This document shows, piece by piece, positions 15,164 through 21,317 of a stretch of DNA of 21,501 bases. The position numbers were made by a program, and so were the translations under genes. Numbering within the stretch: the first letter of the stretch is position 1; each line of letters begins with the position of its first letter. A model generated the notes under the pieces. It ran no database searches, was not told where the DNA came from, and saw only the letters and a list, made by a program, of their open reading frames with translations. The DNA comes from a virus: positions 1 to 21,501 of the IMG/VR virus record IMGVR_UViG_3300021961_000736; one strand, 5' to 3'.

Positions 15164-15981
15164 TTTATCATTGACATAAATTCGTGTCGGGGCATATCAT
15201 CCTCCTTGAAGATTCCTACCATTTTTGAAGTGGTAGTGTACACATCGTGCTTCTTAACTCCTCGCATAGCCATACACAAGTGCTGCGCCTTGAGGACTAC
15301 TGCTACACCAAGTGGATTGAGTTCATCCATTAGGCGGTCTGCGACTTGTTGGGTGATGCGCTCTTGGTTTTGTAATCTGCGTGAATAGGTTTCAAGGGTA
15401 CGAGCCAATTTAGATAGACCAACAATCTTGCCGTTTGGAATGTAGGCGATATGTCCTACTCCAAAGAATGGAGCAAGGTGGTGTTCGCATAGGGAGTAGA
15501 ATGGGATGTTTGTTTGGATAATCATCTCGTCCATACCTTCGGAATCAAATGCCGTGAAGTTGAATTGGGGAGGGTTTAGGAACTCCTCCATAAACTTCAA
15601 GTATCGTTTGGGGGTGTCCTGCAATCCTTCGCGGGTTGGGTCTTCACCAAGATATTGAAAGATGCGAACGAGGTTATCTTGAACCTCACCATCTTCTTCT
15701 TTTTCAAATGGGAATACGAGCCACTCACCCTGCATCTCAACGCGCTTGTCAAAGAGTCCAATAAAGGGTTTGTTTGGGAATTGCTTCTTGAACTTTTCCA
15801 TCGTTGCTCCCGAATCAACAAGGTCATCAATAATAACATCGGCTTCTTCGGGAGTCATTACTGCATTGCCCGTCATTGCTGCGATGACCGAACCTCCTCT
15901 TGGTACACCATAGTACTTGAGGGATTTATCCAAGTTATTGATTCGTGCGTAAAGTTGTTCCCAAGTGATGTAGGTTTTCAT
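15160..15981 (-). CDS. folE: Gpt-like phosphoribosyltransferase fused to GTP cyclohydrolase I
   Basis: I choose ATG 15981, which forms an ATGA overlap with queE; a longer frame starts at 16002. Of 273 residues, ~100-273 are GTP cyclohydrolase I (GTP to dihydroneopterin triphosphate): EDPTREGLQDTPKRYLKFME, SLCEHHLAPFFG (zinc ligands Cys165, His168), KIVGLSKLART, RLQNQERIT and AQHLCMAMRGVKK (Cys236). This domain looks complete. Residues 1-95 resemble E. coli xanthine-guanine phosphoribosyltransferase: TYITWEQLY, YGVPRGGSVIAAMTG, the PRPP loop VIIDDLVDSGAT (49-60), FIGLFDKR and GEWLVFPFE. The domain is shorter than Gpt between the PRGG motif and the PRPP loop, so activity is not certain. If active, it could turn guanine into GMP. 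Confidence 0.9.
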   Translation of the reverse strand: MKTYITWEQLYARINNLDKSLKYYGVPRGGSVIAAMTGNAVMTPEEADVIIDDLVDSGATMEKFKKQFPNKPFIGLFDKRVEMQGEWLVFPFEKEEDGEVQDNLVRIFQYLGEDPTREGLQDTPKRYLKFMEEFLNPPQFNFTAFDSEGMDEMIIQTNIPFYSLCEHHLAPFFGVGHIAYIPNGKIVGLSKLARTLETYSRRLQNQERITQQVADRLMDELNPLGVAVVLKAQHLCMAMRGVKKHDVYTTTSKMVGIFKEDDMPRHEFMSMIK

Positions 15982-16709
15982 ACTCCCGTTTTTTGATTCC
16001 AAATTTCAATGTGTAAGCGAGTGGTGAAGTTTAAGTAGTTGTCTCTCGCTAATTCGGCAACGTACTGTTTTGTTTTTGAAATGAGTTCTTGGTTTTCCCC
16101 TGCGGGCATTAGCCAAATCTTCTGCTTATCTACAATAGGCCAATACAATGTACGAACCTCATTCCAATCTTCCTCGTTAGAAATAACGAACTTAAAGATG
16201 GTATTTTTCTTGTTAAGGTTTGCAATAACATCGGGCTTGAAGGTCTGCTCCACATCGTTTCCACTATTGGATAGTTTAGGGGAGCAGTTAAACAAGTCTA
16301 TTTGGTAAAGCAGGTCGTCGGAGGGTTGGATTGTGCCGTTTGTTTCTATCTCAACGAATACATATTCGTTAATGTTAGCCCGAACATAGCGCAGGAACTC
16401 CACAACGGCTTTCTGCTGCATTGTAGGCTCTCCTCCCGTAATAATTAAGTGTGCGTTGTTTTTAATCGCTTCTACGCAATCTTTTGGAAGCACTTGGTCA
16501 AAGGCTTTACTTTGCGCCTTCATCCATACCTCAATCGTATCGCATCTCCATTGGGCATCGTTATGGAGTTCTCCATCAAATTGTGTTCCCATTCCACCAC
16601 ACATAAGGTTACATCCCCCCAAGCGCACAAATACGGAAGGAATGCCCATTGTCTTTCCCTCTCCTTGAATGGAGTAGAAGACTTCGCTGACTGCAAGTTT
16701 ACTGCTCAT
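15978..16709 (-). CDS. queE: 7-carboxy-7-deazaguanine synthase, radical SAM
   Basis: 243 residues. QueE converts 6-carboxy-tetrahydropterin to 7-carboxy-7-deazaguanine using an iron-sulphur cluster and S-adenosylmethionine. Visible features are SEVFYSIQGEG at the N-terminus, the cluster cysteines Cys33, Cys37 and Cys56, TGGEP (91-95, S-adenosylmethionine binding), EIETNGT (120-126) and NCSPKL (141-146). The cluster motif is CX3CX18C instead of CX3CX2C: 18 residues containing GGMGTQFDGELHND separate Cys37 from CDT. I think this insertion marks a QueE variant rather than damage, since all else is intact. The start overlaps the queD stop by 11 bases (ATGAGCAGTAA). Confidence 0.93.
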   Translation of the reverse strand: MSSKLAVSEVFYSIQGEGKTMGIPSVFVRLGGCNLMCGGMGTQFDGELHNDAQWRCDTIEVWMKAQSKAFDQVLPKDCVEAIKNNAHLIITGGEPTMQQKAVVEFLRYVRANINEYVFVEIETNGTIQPSDDLLYQIDLFNCSPKLSNSGNDVEQTFKPDVIANLNKKNTIFKFVISNEEDWNEVRTLYWPIVDKQKIWLMPAGENQELISKTKQYVAELARDNYLNFTTRLHIEIWNQKTGV

Positions 16710-17091
16710 AGATTACGTTTGATGATTTGGTTTCTGCTAATTCAATACGGCAAATGTTAAGACCCGTTTCACGCTTAATTCTATTGAATAGCCACATTGC
16801 CATATTTTCAGCAGATGTTTCAAAGGGAAGGGATTTGTATGGCTCGTTAGCCAAGTCAAGAACGGCACACAAAGTGTCCTGCTCGTGGAGGATGAAGTAG
16901 TGGTCGTACTCTTTAATGATGGGTTCTACTTTGGCGTCTATATCCGAAAACAACACCGTGAGTGCTCCATTCATCTCAAGGTCAAAGATGCACACCACAT
17001 CATAAGTGTGGCCGTGAATCCGTCCGCATTTCTCACCTGCCTCTTTGTTGCGGTGGGCTGCGTAGAAGTGATATCGCTTTTGTATTTTCAT
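16699..17091 (-). CDS. queD: 6-carboxy-5,6,7,8-tetrahydropterin synthase
   Basis: 130 residues, a typical length. QueD converts dihydroneopterin triphosphate, the FolE product, to 6-carboxytetrahydropterin. Zinc ligands are His13 (FYAAHR), His26 and His28 (CGRIHGHTYDV), with the catalytic Cys22 four residues before His26. Asp63-His64 (EYDHYFILHE) and Glu120 (IELAETKSS) complete the usual active site, and ETSAENMAMWLF (91-102) is the T-fold signature helix. It shares ATGA with the dpdA-like stop at 17088-17091 and overlaps queE by 11 bases, so the cassette order is dpdA, queD, queE, folE. Confidence 0.93.
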   Translation of the reverse strand: MKIQKRYHFYAAHRNKEAGEKCGRIHGHTYDVVCIFDLEMNGALTVLFSDIDAKVEPIIKEYDHYFILHEQDTLCAVLDLANEPYKSLPFETSAENMAMWLFNRIKRETGLNICRIELAETKSSNVIYEQ

Positions 17092-17996
17092 TCTTGATTT
17101 CCTGCGTAAAGTGAGTATTGTTTAATTAAGACCTCTCCCGCTAAAGCGTATTTTGAATAGTAGTCAAAACGCTTTTCAGTTGGCTCCATCCATTGGCTGA
17201 TGATATCTTCAATTTTTGGGGAGTAGCGTTCCTTTAGTTTTTCAATAGGGATGTCGCTATTCTTTACTGATAAGGTTTTAGTACCATCATTCATCTTTAA
17301 ATGCCCGAAGCGGTTAACCTGCTGCCACGAAGTGCTATCGCTTGAGGAACAAAAGTTCAAGTTGTTGAGCAGTTTGTTTTCAGTGCATCCAAGCAAGTGA
17401 ATATCAATAGATGGCTTCTTTGCTTTAATGTAGTTAGCCAAGCGTTCCGTGTATTGCTTTTTACCCGTTGCCCGTAATTCGGGAACGCTTACTGCAATGT
17501 ATTCAGAAAACTCAATCATCTCATCCAAGCCACGTTGACCATCCTCTATGTGGAAGACATTTATTTGTCGGTTGTTGGGAAGGTCGTTCTTCATCCGCTT
17601 TCGGTACTCCTGCGCCTTTTGTACTCCTAAAATTTTTTGGCAGTCAACCTCCACACAAGTTCCCTTGAAGCCCGTCCTATTTACGAAGTCCACAATCAAC
17701 CCGTACCACTTCTCAATAAATGCTGCATCTCGCTTCCCTGCGTGTGCGCCAAACATTAGGGTGAACAAACCCGAATCCATTATCGTGTGTCGGCTTGCAC
17801 TATGTAGATAAAGTGGGGAGTTGTTTGTGCAGGTCTTCATCTTCATCGGCTTAATGCCGACCTCGTGAGCAATAAGCGGAAAGACGGTGAATAGAGAGTA
17901 GTTGATTCCCGATACCTCGTGAAGGATTTGTGCGAAGTCTTGATTCTCTAAACCTGCAAAGTGGACTTTTAGATTGGATTGGTTTTCTACTATCAT
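17088..17996 (-). CDS. dpdA: DpdA-like DNA guanine transglycosylase
   Basis: 302 residues, within the range of compact phage DpdA proteins. DpdA is a relative of tRNA-guanine transglycosylase that exchanges guanine in DNA for a 7-deazaguanine base. Motifs: MDSGLFTLMFG (73-83; Asp74 is the likely general acid/base), CVEVDCQ (114-120), NVFHIEDGQRG (146-156), YIAVSVPELR, IDIHLLGCT (197-205), and CSSSDSTSW (216-224) with Asp220, the likely nucleophile. Those motifs are conserved in order as in TGT/DpdA. I see no zinc-binding CxCxxC motif near the C-terminus, which fits DpdA rather than a tRNA enzyme. Neighbouring pathway genes support a role in modifying phage DNA against restriction. The base inserted is unknown. 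Confidence 0.85.
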   Translation of the reverse strand: MIVENQSNLKVHFAGLENQDFAQILHEVSGINYSLFTVFPLIAHEVGIKPMKMKTCTNNSPLYLHSASRHTIMDSGLFTLMFGAHAGKRDAAFIEKWYGLIVDFVNRTGFKGTCVEVDCQKILGVQKAQEYRKRMKNDLPNNRQINVFHIEDGQRGLDEMIEFSEYIAVSVPELRATGKKQYTERLANYIKAKKPSIDIHLLGCTENKLLNNLNFCSSSDSTSWQQVNRFGHLKMNDGTKTLSVKNSDIPIEKLKERYSPKIEDIISQWMEPTEKRFDYYSKYALAGEVLIKQYSLYAGNQE

Positions 17997-18319
17997 AATT
18001 CTAATCGTGCTCCACCCCTATCGTCCTCAAATACCTCAACCCAATTAGGCTTGAATTGGTGGTACAAATCCATTGCAATCATTTCGCAAGACATAGCACC
18101 GAACTGACAAGGAACCCCATACTTTAAACAAAGATAGGCTTTCATCTTTTCTTCTTGAATGAAGATTTCTATTTCCCTATCCAAGTCCACTACGCGAAAC
18201 CCTGCTCGGATTCGGAATATGTGGCGGTGGTTGTGCTTTAAGAACTCTACCTCCTTTGGGGGAGTTGGATAGTGGTGGAAGCCGATGATATCAAAATCGG
18301 TAATAACAAAGGTTTTCAT
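17993..18319 (-). CDS. QueD-like T-fold protein lacking the catalytic Cys
   Basis: ATG 18319 is chosen because it makes an ATGA overlap with the ParB-like gene's stop; an upstream ATG at 18343 lies inside that gene. The 108 residues look like a 6-pyruvoyltetrahydropterin synthase/QueD fold: FHHYPTPP (His15, His16), KHNHRHIFRIRA (His31, His33), VVDLDREIE (44-51), FGAMSCEMIAMDLYH (73-87, equivalent to the TSAEN helix of QueD) and VEVFEDDRGGARLE. At the position of the QueD nucleophile, four residues before the HxH, there is Leu27 instead of Cys. It is therefore probably not an ordinary QueD; it could bind a pterin or deazaguanine, modify one, or assist DpdA. Its ATGA overlap with dpdA indicates close cooperation. 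Confidence 0.65.
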   Translation of the reverse strand: MKTFVITDFDIIGFHHYPTPPKEVEFLKHNHRHIFRIRAGFRVVDLDREIEIFIQEEKMKAYLCLKYGVPCQFGAMSCEMIAMDLYHQFKPNWVEVFEDDRGGARLEL

Positions 18320-18852
18320 TCTTCCAAGCCAAGTAAACGCCAAACGGCTTGTTCGGGAGTAGAGGCGATTTCTAACAATTTATCCTTAACAAGTTCGTGT
18401 TCTTCTTGTGGGTACTTTAGAACGATTACATCGGGCTTTTCTTTGTCTTCGGGAGCGCCTTCGTTAAAGAAGTCATCCAAGTTGATATCGTTTTCGGGAA
18501 CCCATACATCCAAGCCCCAATCAGCAAGTGCCTCGTTGTCCCATTGGTTTGCAAGGATATCCCAATCCCATTCACCAAAACCAACATTATCCTTGATAAT
18601 AAATTCAGCCTTTTGCTGCTCTGTAAGAGTGTCAGCCACAAGGACGGGAATTTCCATCAATCCTGCTGCGATACACGCTTTAAGACGCATATTTCCACCA
18701 AGAACTACCATATTGCTATCTACAACAATAGGGCGTAGTTCAAGCATTTCGGGGAACTCTTTAATGGACTTTACAAGTTTGTTAAACTTCTCATCCTTAA
18801 TAACACGAGGGTTGTCCGTGTTGGGCTTTATGGTATTGATATCTACTTTCAT
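18316..18852 (-). CDS. ParB/Srx-like domain protein
   Basis: 178 residues. The N-terminal ~75 residues are a ParB/sulfiredoxin-type domain: VDINTIKPNTDNPR, KLVKSIKEFP, LRPIVVDSNMVVLGGNMRLK (39-58, with the GGNMR nucleotide-binding motif) and ACIAAGLMEIPVLV. The middle (LTEQQKAEFIIKDNVGFGEW, DWDILANQWD) is the segment common to phage ParB-like proteins, and the acidic C-terminus is unassigned. These domains bind nucleotides and in phages often accompany DNA methylases or other modification genes. Here it precedes the QueD-like and dpdA genes, all linked by ATGA overlaps, so a role in DNA base exchange is worth considering. No DNA methylase is present in the window. A partition function is unlikely, as no ParA or HTH domain is visible. 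Confidence 0.8.
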   Translation of the reverse strand: MKVDINTIKPNTDNPRVIKDEKFNKLVKSIKEFPEMLELRPIVVDSNMVVLGGNMRLKACIAAGLMEIPVLVADTLTEQQKAEFIIKDNVGFGEWDWDILANQWDNEALADWGLDVWVPENDINLDDFFNEGAPEDKEKPDVIVLKYPQEEHELVKDKLLEIASTPEQAVWRLLGLEE

Positions 18853-19106
18853 CCTTTAATTAACTTTCTTTTGTGTATTTCCCGAAGGTAATCTTTTGAA
18901 AGGTTAGTTCCAAAATCAGCAGCGTAATGACAATTCCTGCACAAAGCCATTAGATTTTCAATGGTGTCTTTTGTTTTACTACCCCCCATTCCGCGAGGCT
19001 CAATGTGATGAATGTCTACTGCTTTAGCACCACAAACCTCACAAGGGATGAAGTCCGTTGTATCGTAACCCATCCCCTGCAAGTACACCTTTGTGTGGTT
19101 CTTCAT
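18849..19106 (-). CDS. HNH endonuclease
   Basis: 85 residues forming a compact HNH domain: Cys22-x2-Cys25 (IPCEVCGAKA), the HH pair in VDIHHIEPRGMGG (His33, His34), NLMALCRNCHYA with Asn51, Cys56, Cys59 and His60. The four cysteines would bind a structural zinc and the HNH residues a catalytic metal. Such small phage nucleases take part in packaging, recombination or DNA repair; some act as homing enzymes. Here the gene is tightly built into the operon (ATGA overlaps at both ends) and far from the terminase, so a role in DNA processing during replication or modification is more likely than homing. The substrate is unknown. Confidence 0.85.
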   Translation of the reverse strand: MKNHTKVYLQGMGYDTTDFIPCEVCGAKAVDIHHIEPRGMGGSKTKDTIENLMALCRNCHYAADFGTNLSKDYLREIHKRKLIKG

Positions 19107-19255
19107 AAGTGCATTCCGTTCTTACTAACGATACTGACTCCCCACCATAGCCATCCGATGCTTACGCATCCATCGCATATTGTGGAATCATAGGTGATTG
19201 AAATGTGAGGGAGCAAATGTACGCTTCCTATGTATTTGAATGTTTCTATGCTCAT
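19103..19255 (-). CDS. 50-residue protein of unknown function
   Basis: This small frame starts in an ATGA overlap with the preceding gene (19252-19255) and ends in one with the HNH gene (19103-19106), exactly filling the 145-base space between them. The product starts MSIETFKYIGSVHLLPHISI and contains CDGC and then SIGWLWWGVSIVS, a Trp-rich hydrophobic stretch. It may be a small beta protein or membrane-associated; I do not recognise a family. The two exact overlaps make it very likely to be translated. Confidence 0.7.
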   Translation of the reverse strand: MSIETFKYIGSVHLLPHISITYDSTICDGCVSIGWLWWGVSIVSKNGMHL

Positions 19256-19743
19256 AGTAATAAATCTTTAATTTGCATTATGTAACAATCCGAAGCAAAT
19301 GTCCATACGCCGTTGCCGTAAGGGTCTACTTCTCCTTTCTTTCCGAAGATGCTTTGTTTGTAGAAGTTGTCCTTCTCAATGAATCCATAGATATAGGAAA
19401 CCGAGAAGTCATACGCCACCCCAACGAAGCAATAATAGTCGCACCCTTGACGGGTGTTGTAGTTTGAAACGGCTGCTGCCCAATTTGGTTGAGGCGTTTT
19501 GCCTTGTGTGAATCTTTTGGTTTTGACATCAACCATATAAGGATTCCCGTCAGCACCAAGCATTACGATGTCATAGTCGTAGGTGTTCTTTTGCTCGGCA
19601 TTGTAATAGTCGCAAACGATAACCTCCCCCAACGCTCCCGCAAGGTTTCCATCCCCTTCGGTAATGCTATTGTTCAACACCTTGAAGTCAAACAATTCTT
19701 GAGCCCGTTGAATTTGGTGTTGGGTTGGGAATATCTTAATCAC
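19252..19743 (-). CDS. PD-(D/E)XK nuclease-like protein
   Basis: I place the start at GTG 19743, where it forms a GTGA overlap with the upstream mini-gene; a longer frame begins at ATG 19788. The 163 residues include GNLAGALGEVIVCDYYNA (Glu40), YDYDIVMLGADGNPYMV (Asp58) and VDVKTKRF (Asp72, Lys74), a spacing that fits the PD-(D/E)XK nuclease core (E...D...DxK). The following NWAAAVSNYNTRQGCDYYCF, VGVAYDFSVSYIYGFI is typical of small restriction-like or repair nucleases. Function might be DNA degradation or repair; a specific family cannot be assigned. The gene is in the DNA-metabolism block, in line with such a role. Confidence 0.6.
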   Translation of the reverse strand: MIKIFPTQHQIQRAQELFDFKVLNNSITEGDGNLAGALGEVIVCDYYNAEQKNTYDYDIVMLGADGNPYMVDVKTKRFTQGKTPQPNWAAAVSNYNTRQGCDYYCFVGVAYDFSVSYIYGFIEKDNFYKQSIFGKKGEVDPYGNGVWTFASDCYIMQIKDLLL

Positions 19744-19895
19744 AACTGAAATACTTTGACATTGGCGGTATAGGCCGAATGTTCGCAATCACGAGCAAAG
19801 GTGATGGCTTGTTTTTCTTCCTTAAATGTTCTACGGGCGTTCAATAGCCAAGTATCATTCTCAAGGAACTTATCATAAATTACTACATATCCCAT
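19740..19895 (-). CDS. 51-residue protein of unknown function
   Basis: ATG 19895 to TGA 19740, with the stop overlapping the next gene's GTG start as GTGA. The product begins MGYVVIYDKFLENDTWLLNA, then RRTFKEEKQAITFARDCEHS and ends AYTANVKVFQL. It has an alternating strand-helix-strand pattern and looks like a small soluble protein. I do not recognise it. It is the first gene after a possible terminator and a direct repeat (19923-19954), so it could begin a transcription unit leading into HNH, ParB and dpdA. Confidence 0.6.
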   Translation of the reverse strand: MGYVVIYDKFLENDTWLLNARRTFKEEKQAITFARDCEHSAYTANVKVFQL

Positions 19896-19922
19896 TTCTC
19901 GTTGGTGTTAAAGGTTTCTATT

Positions 19923-19954
19923 TTACACTTTGTGGTGTTTTCATCTTACACTTT
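19923..19954. repeat. 9-base direct repeat, possible operator
   Basis: TTACACTTT (plus strand) occurs at 19923-19931 and again at 19946-19954, 23 bases apart, about two helical turns. The copies are AAAGTGTAA on the coding strand and lie 28-60 bases upstream of the 51-residue gene's ATG, in noncoding DNA after a hairpin. A TGGTGTT element also occurs twice here (19903-19909, 19933-19939). This would suit a repressor or activator site, but no clear promoter core is visible. Confidence 0.4.
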
Positions 19955-20011
19955 AAAAAGGTTTGGGGGAGGCTAAAGAAACCAACCTAACTCACCAAGA
20001 GTGCCTCCCCC
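19955..20011 (-). terminator. possible terminator with a long loop
   Basis: On the minus strand, GGGGGAGGC (20003-20011) pairs perfectly with GCCTCCCCC (19965-19973) over nine base pairs. The loop is long (29 bases), and five T residues follow (19955-19959). It lies just downstream of the 39-residue gene's stop (20018). The 29-base loop is larger than in usual terminators, so it may be another regulatory RNA element. Confidence 0.5.
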
Positions 20012-20017
20012 GCCCCT

Positions 20018-20137
20018 CTATTGTTGGCGGTCAAGCCATCTGCGGTACATATTCGCTGCTACCGCCAATCGTTGTGGATAATAGGCATAGTCCTTCTTTA
20101 GCCTTGCCATTGCTATCCTAATAAATTGATCTTTCAT
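20018..20137 (-). CDS. 39-residue basic mini-protein
   Basis: ATG 20137 shares ATGA with the stop of the exonuclease gene; the stop TAG is at 20018. The product begins MKDQFIRIAMARLKKDYAYY and ends PQRLAVAANMYRRWLDRQQ, a basic, helical, soluble peptide. Function unknown. It holds the only GATC I found in the whole window (20128-20131). It precedes the hairpin and direct repeat, so it may be the last gene of the right-hand operon. Confidence 0.55.
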   Translation of the reverse strand: MKDQFIRIAMARLKKDYAYYPQRLAVAANMYRRWLDRQQ

Positions 20138-20919
20138 TCCAATGTTCCTTGAATGGTGTACGAGTCCAAATCATTGTGTAAGACGAAGAAGTCCTTGTAA
20201 TCTTTCAGAGCCTCCTTCACCTTCTTGTATCCCTTGTTGATGAAAGAATCTGCAACGTCAAAGACACCAATATCTAAAGAGCCTTTGTCTACTGCGATGA
20301 ATTTGAAGTTGTCCGTTGGTATATTAAATAACTGCGTATAGATAAACGCTTGAATGTCGTAGCCGTATTTCTCGGCACTCCATTGGAAAGCGCGGATGTC
20401 CTGCGTTGTTTTAAGGTCTGCAACAAAGTTGTACTTGGGGTCATAGATATCGGCTTTTGCTCTAAAGGCGAACCCTTCTAACATTTGGATTGCAGGTACT
20501 TCAAATTCGCATCCTCCTATCATCGTAAGTACATACTCGTTGCGAAGTACTGCATCCACAATACGCATATTCTCATCGTGTTCTTTTGCCGTGAGTACAA
20601 TCTTATTTGATTTGGCGTTGGCCTCCTTAAATGATTTAGCAACTCTGCTTTGAACATCCACCACGTGGAAACGCTCATCAAATAAATGTGGCTCAAGTAC
20701 CATTGTGTGGATAAACTGTCCTACCTGCAAAGCGGTAGAGTTTTGCTCTTGTCCGTACTGCGTAACGAATTTGTAATGCTTGGGGCTTTTGGTTAACAGT
20801 TTAATGTTAGAAGAACTCATAGCGTTCTTTCCCAAGTACCCGTAGTAGAAGTCATCGTTGGTCATTTTAGCAATGAGTGCTTCGCGCTCCCAAGTATCGC
20901 CATTAAGTAGTGTAATCAT
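20134..20919 (-). CDS. PD-(D/E)XK exonuclease (RecE/DUF3799-like)
   Basis: 261 residues. MSSSNIKLLTKSPKHYKF (34-51) is the typical opening of DUF3799/RecE-type nucleases; ALQVGQFIHTMVLEP (63-77, with His71) and EFEVPAIQMLEGFAFRAKAD (138-157) follow. The core is KADIYD (Asp157), VADLKTTQD (Asp168-x-Lys170) and the YGYDIQAFIYTQLF helix (185-198). These are the PD-(D/E)XK metal and catalytic residues of RecB-family exonucleases, which resect DNA ends for single-strand annealing recombination. A partner annealing protein is not in this window but may lie upstream. The gene begins and ends in ATGA overlaps. The start ATG 20919 is well supported by that overlap. Confidence 0.85.
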   Translation of the reverse strand: MITLLNGDTWEREALIAKMTNDDFYYGYLGKNAMSSSNIKLLTKSPKHYKFVTQYGQEQNSTALQVGQFIHTMVLEPHLFDERFHVVDVQSRVAKSFKEANAKSNKIVLTAKEHDENMRIVDAVLRNEYVLTMIGGCEFEVPAIQMLEGFAFRAKADIYDPKYNFVADLKTTQDIRAFQWSAEKYGYDIQAFIYTQLFNIPTDNFKFIAVDKGSLDIGVFDVADSFINKGYKKVKEALKDYKDFFVLHNDLDSYTIQGTLE

Positions 20920-21128
20920 TTGAGTTTGTTTTCAATGTGGATTTTATACTGACGGCAATACTCTTTTGCAAAGTCATAGAAGTCCTCGTGCAAAGGGATA
21001 GTAAGAATGAGATTATCTGTTTCGGGACATACTGCTTCAAACTCCGCTACGATTTCACCCTGCTCGGGAGTACAACTCCACGAGCGAGGGTTAATCATTT
21101 CAATGTGGAAATACTTTTCAGTAACCAT
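20916..21128 (-). CDS. 70-residue protein of unknown function
   Basis: ATG 21128 is chosen because it overlaps the upstream stop by 11 bases, as queD and queE do; another ATG is at 21143. The product includes TEKYFHIEMINPRSWSCTPE, then IVAEFEAVCPETDNLILTIP and a helical C-terminus (DFYDFAKEYCRQYKIHIENK). It looks like a soluble alpha/beta protein. I do not recognise a family. The stop shares ATGA with the exonuclease gene, so it may work together with that nuclease. Confidence 0.6.
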   Translation of the reverse strand: MVTEKYFHIEMINPRSWSCTPEQGEIVAEFEAVCPETDNLILTIPLHEDFYDFAKEYCRQYKIHIENKLK

Positions 21129-21306
21129 TGCGGTCAAGTTCAAGGTTCAATTCTTCAGCAGCGTAGTTGATATGCTTTTGAGTGGTAACGCTCCACCATC
21201 CAAGTTGGATGAGTTTTCCGTTTTTCACTTCAGCAACCTTTGTGGTGTAGGACACAATGTGTGGGTAAACAAAGGTCAAGTTCTGTTGGTACTTTTTAAA
21301 TTTCAT
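21118..21306 (-). CDS. 62-residue protein of unknown function
   Basis: Starts MKFKKYQQNLTFVYPHIVSY and continues TTKVAEVKNGKLIQLGWWSV, ending HINYAAEELNLELDRNGY. The order beta hairpin plus helix with a WW pair (GWWSVTTQKHINYAA) is reminiscent of small phage proteins that accompany recombination genes, but I cannot name it. It follows the four-cysteine mini-gene by 11 bases. The start is preceded by an A/T-rich leader (TTAAAAATTATTGTT), in line with Bacteroidota initiation. Confidence 0.6.
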   Translation of the reverse strand: MKFKKYQQNLTFVYPHIVSYTTKVAEVKNGKLIQLGWWSVTTQKHINYAAEELNLELDRNGY

Positions 21307-21317
21307 AACAATAATTT

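Noticed and set aside
18849-19106. HNH gene as a homing endonuclease intruding in the operon
   Set aside because: It is coupled by four-base overlaps on both sides and disrupts no gene, so it looks like a stable operon member.
19211-19220. TACATTTG promoter-like motif inside the 50-residue gene
   Set aside because: No TTG element at the right distance, and it lies inside coding sequence between overlapping genes.
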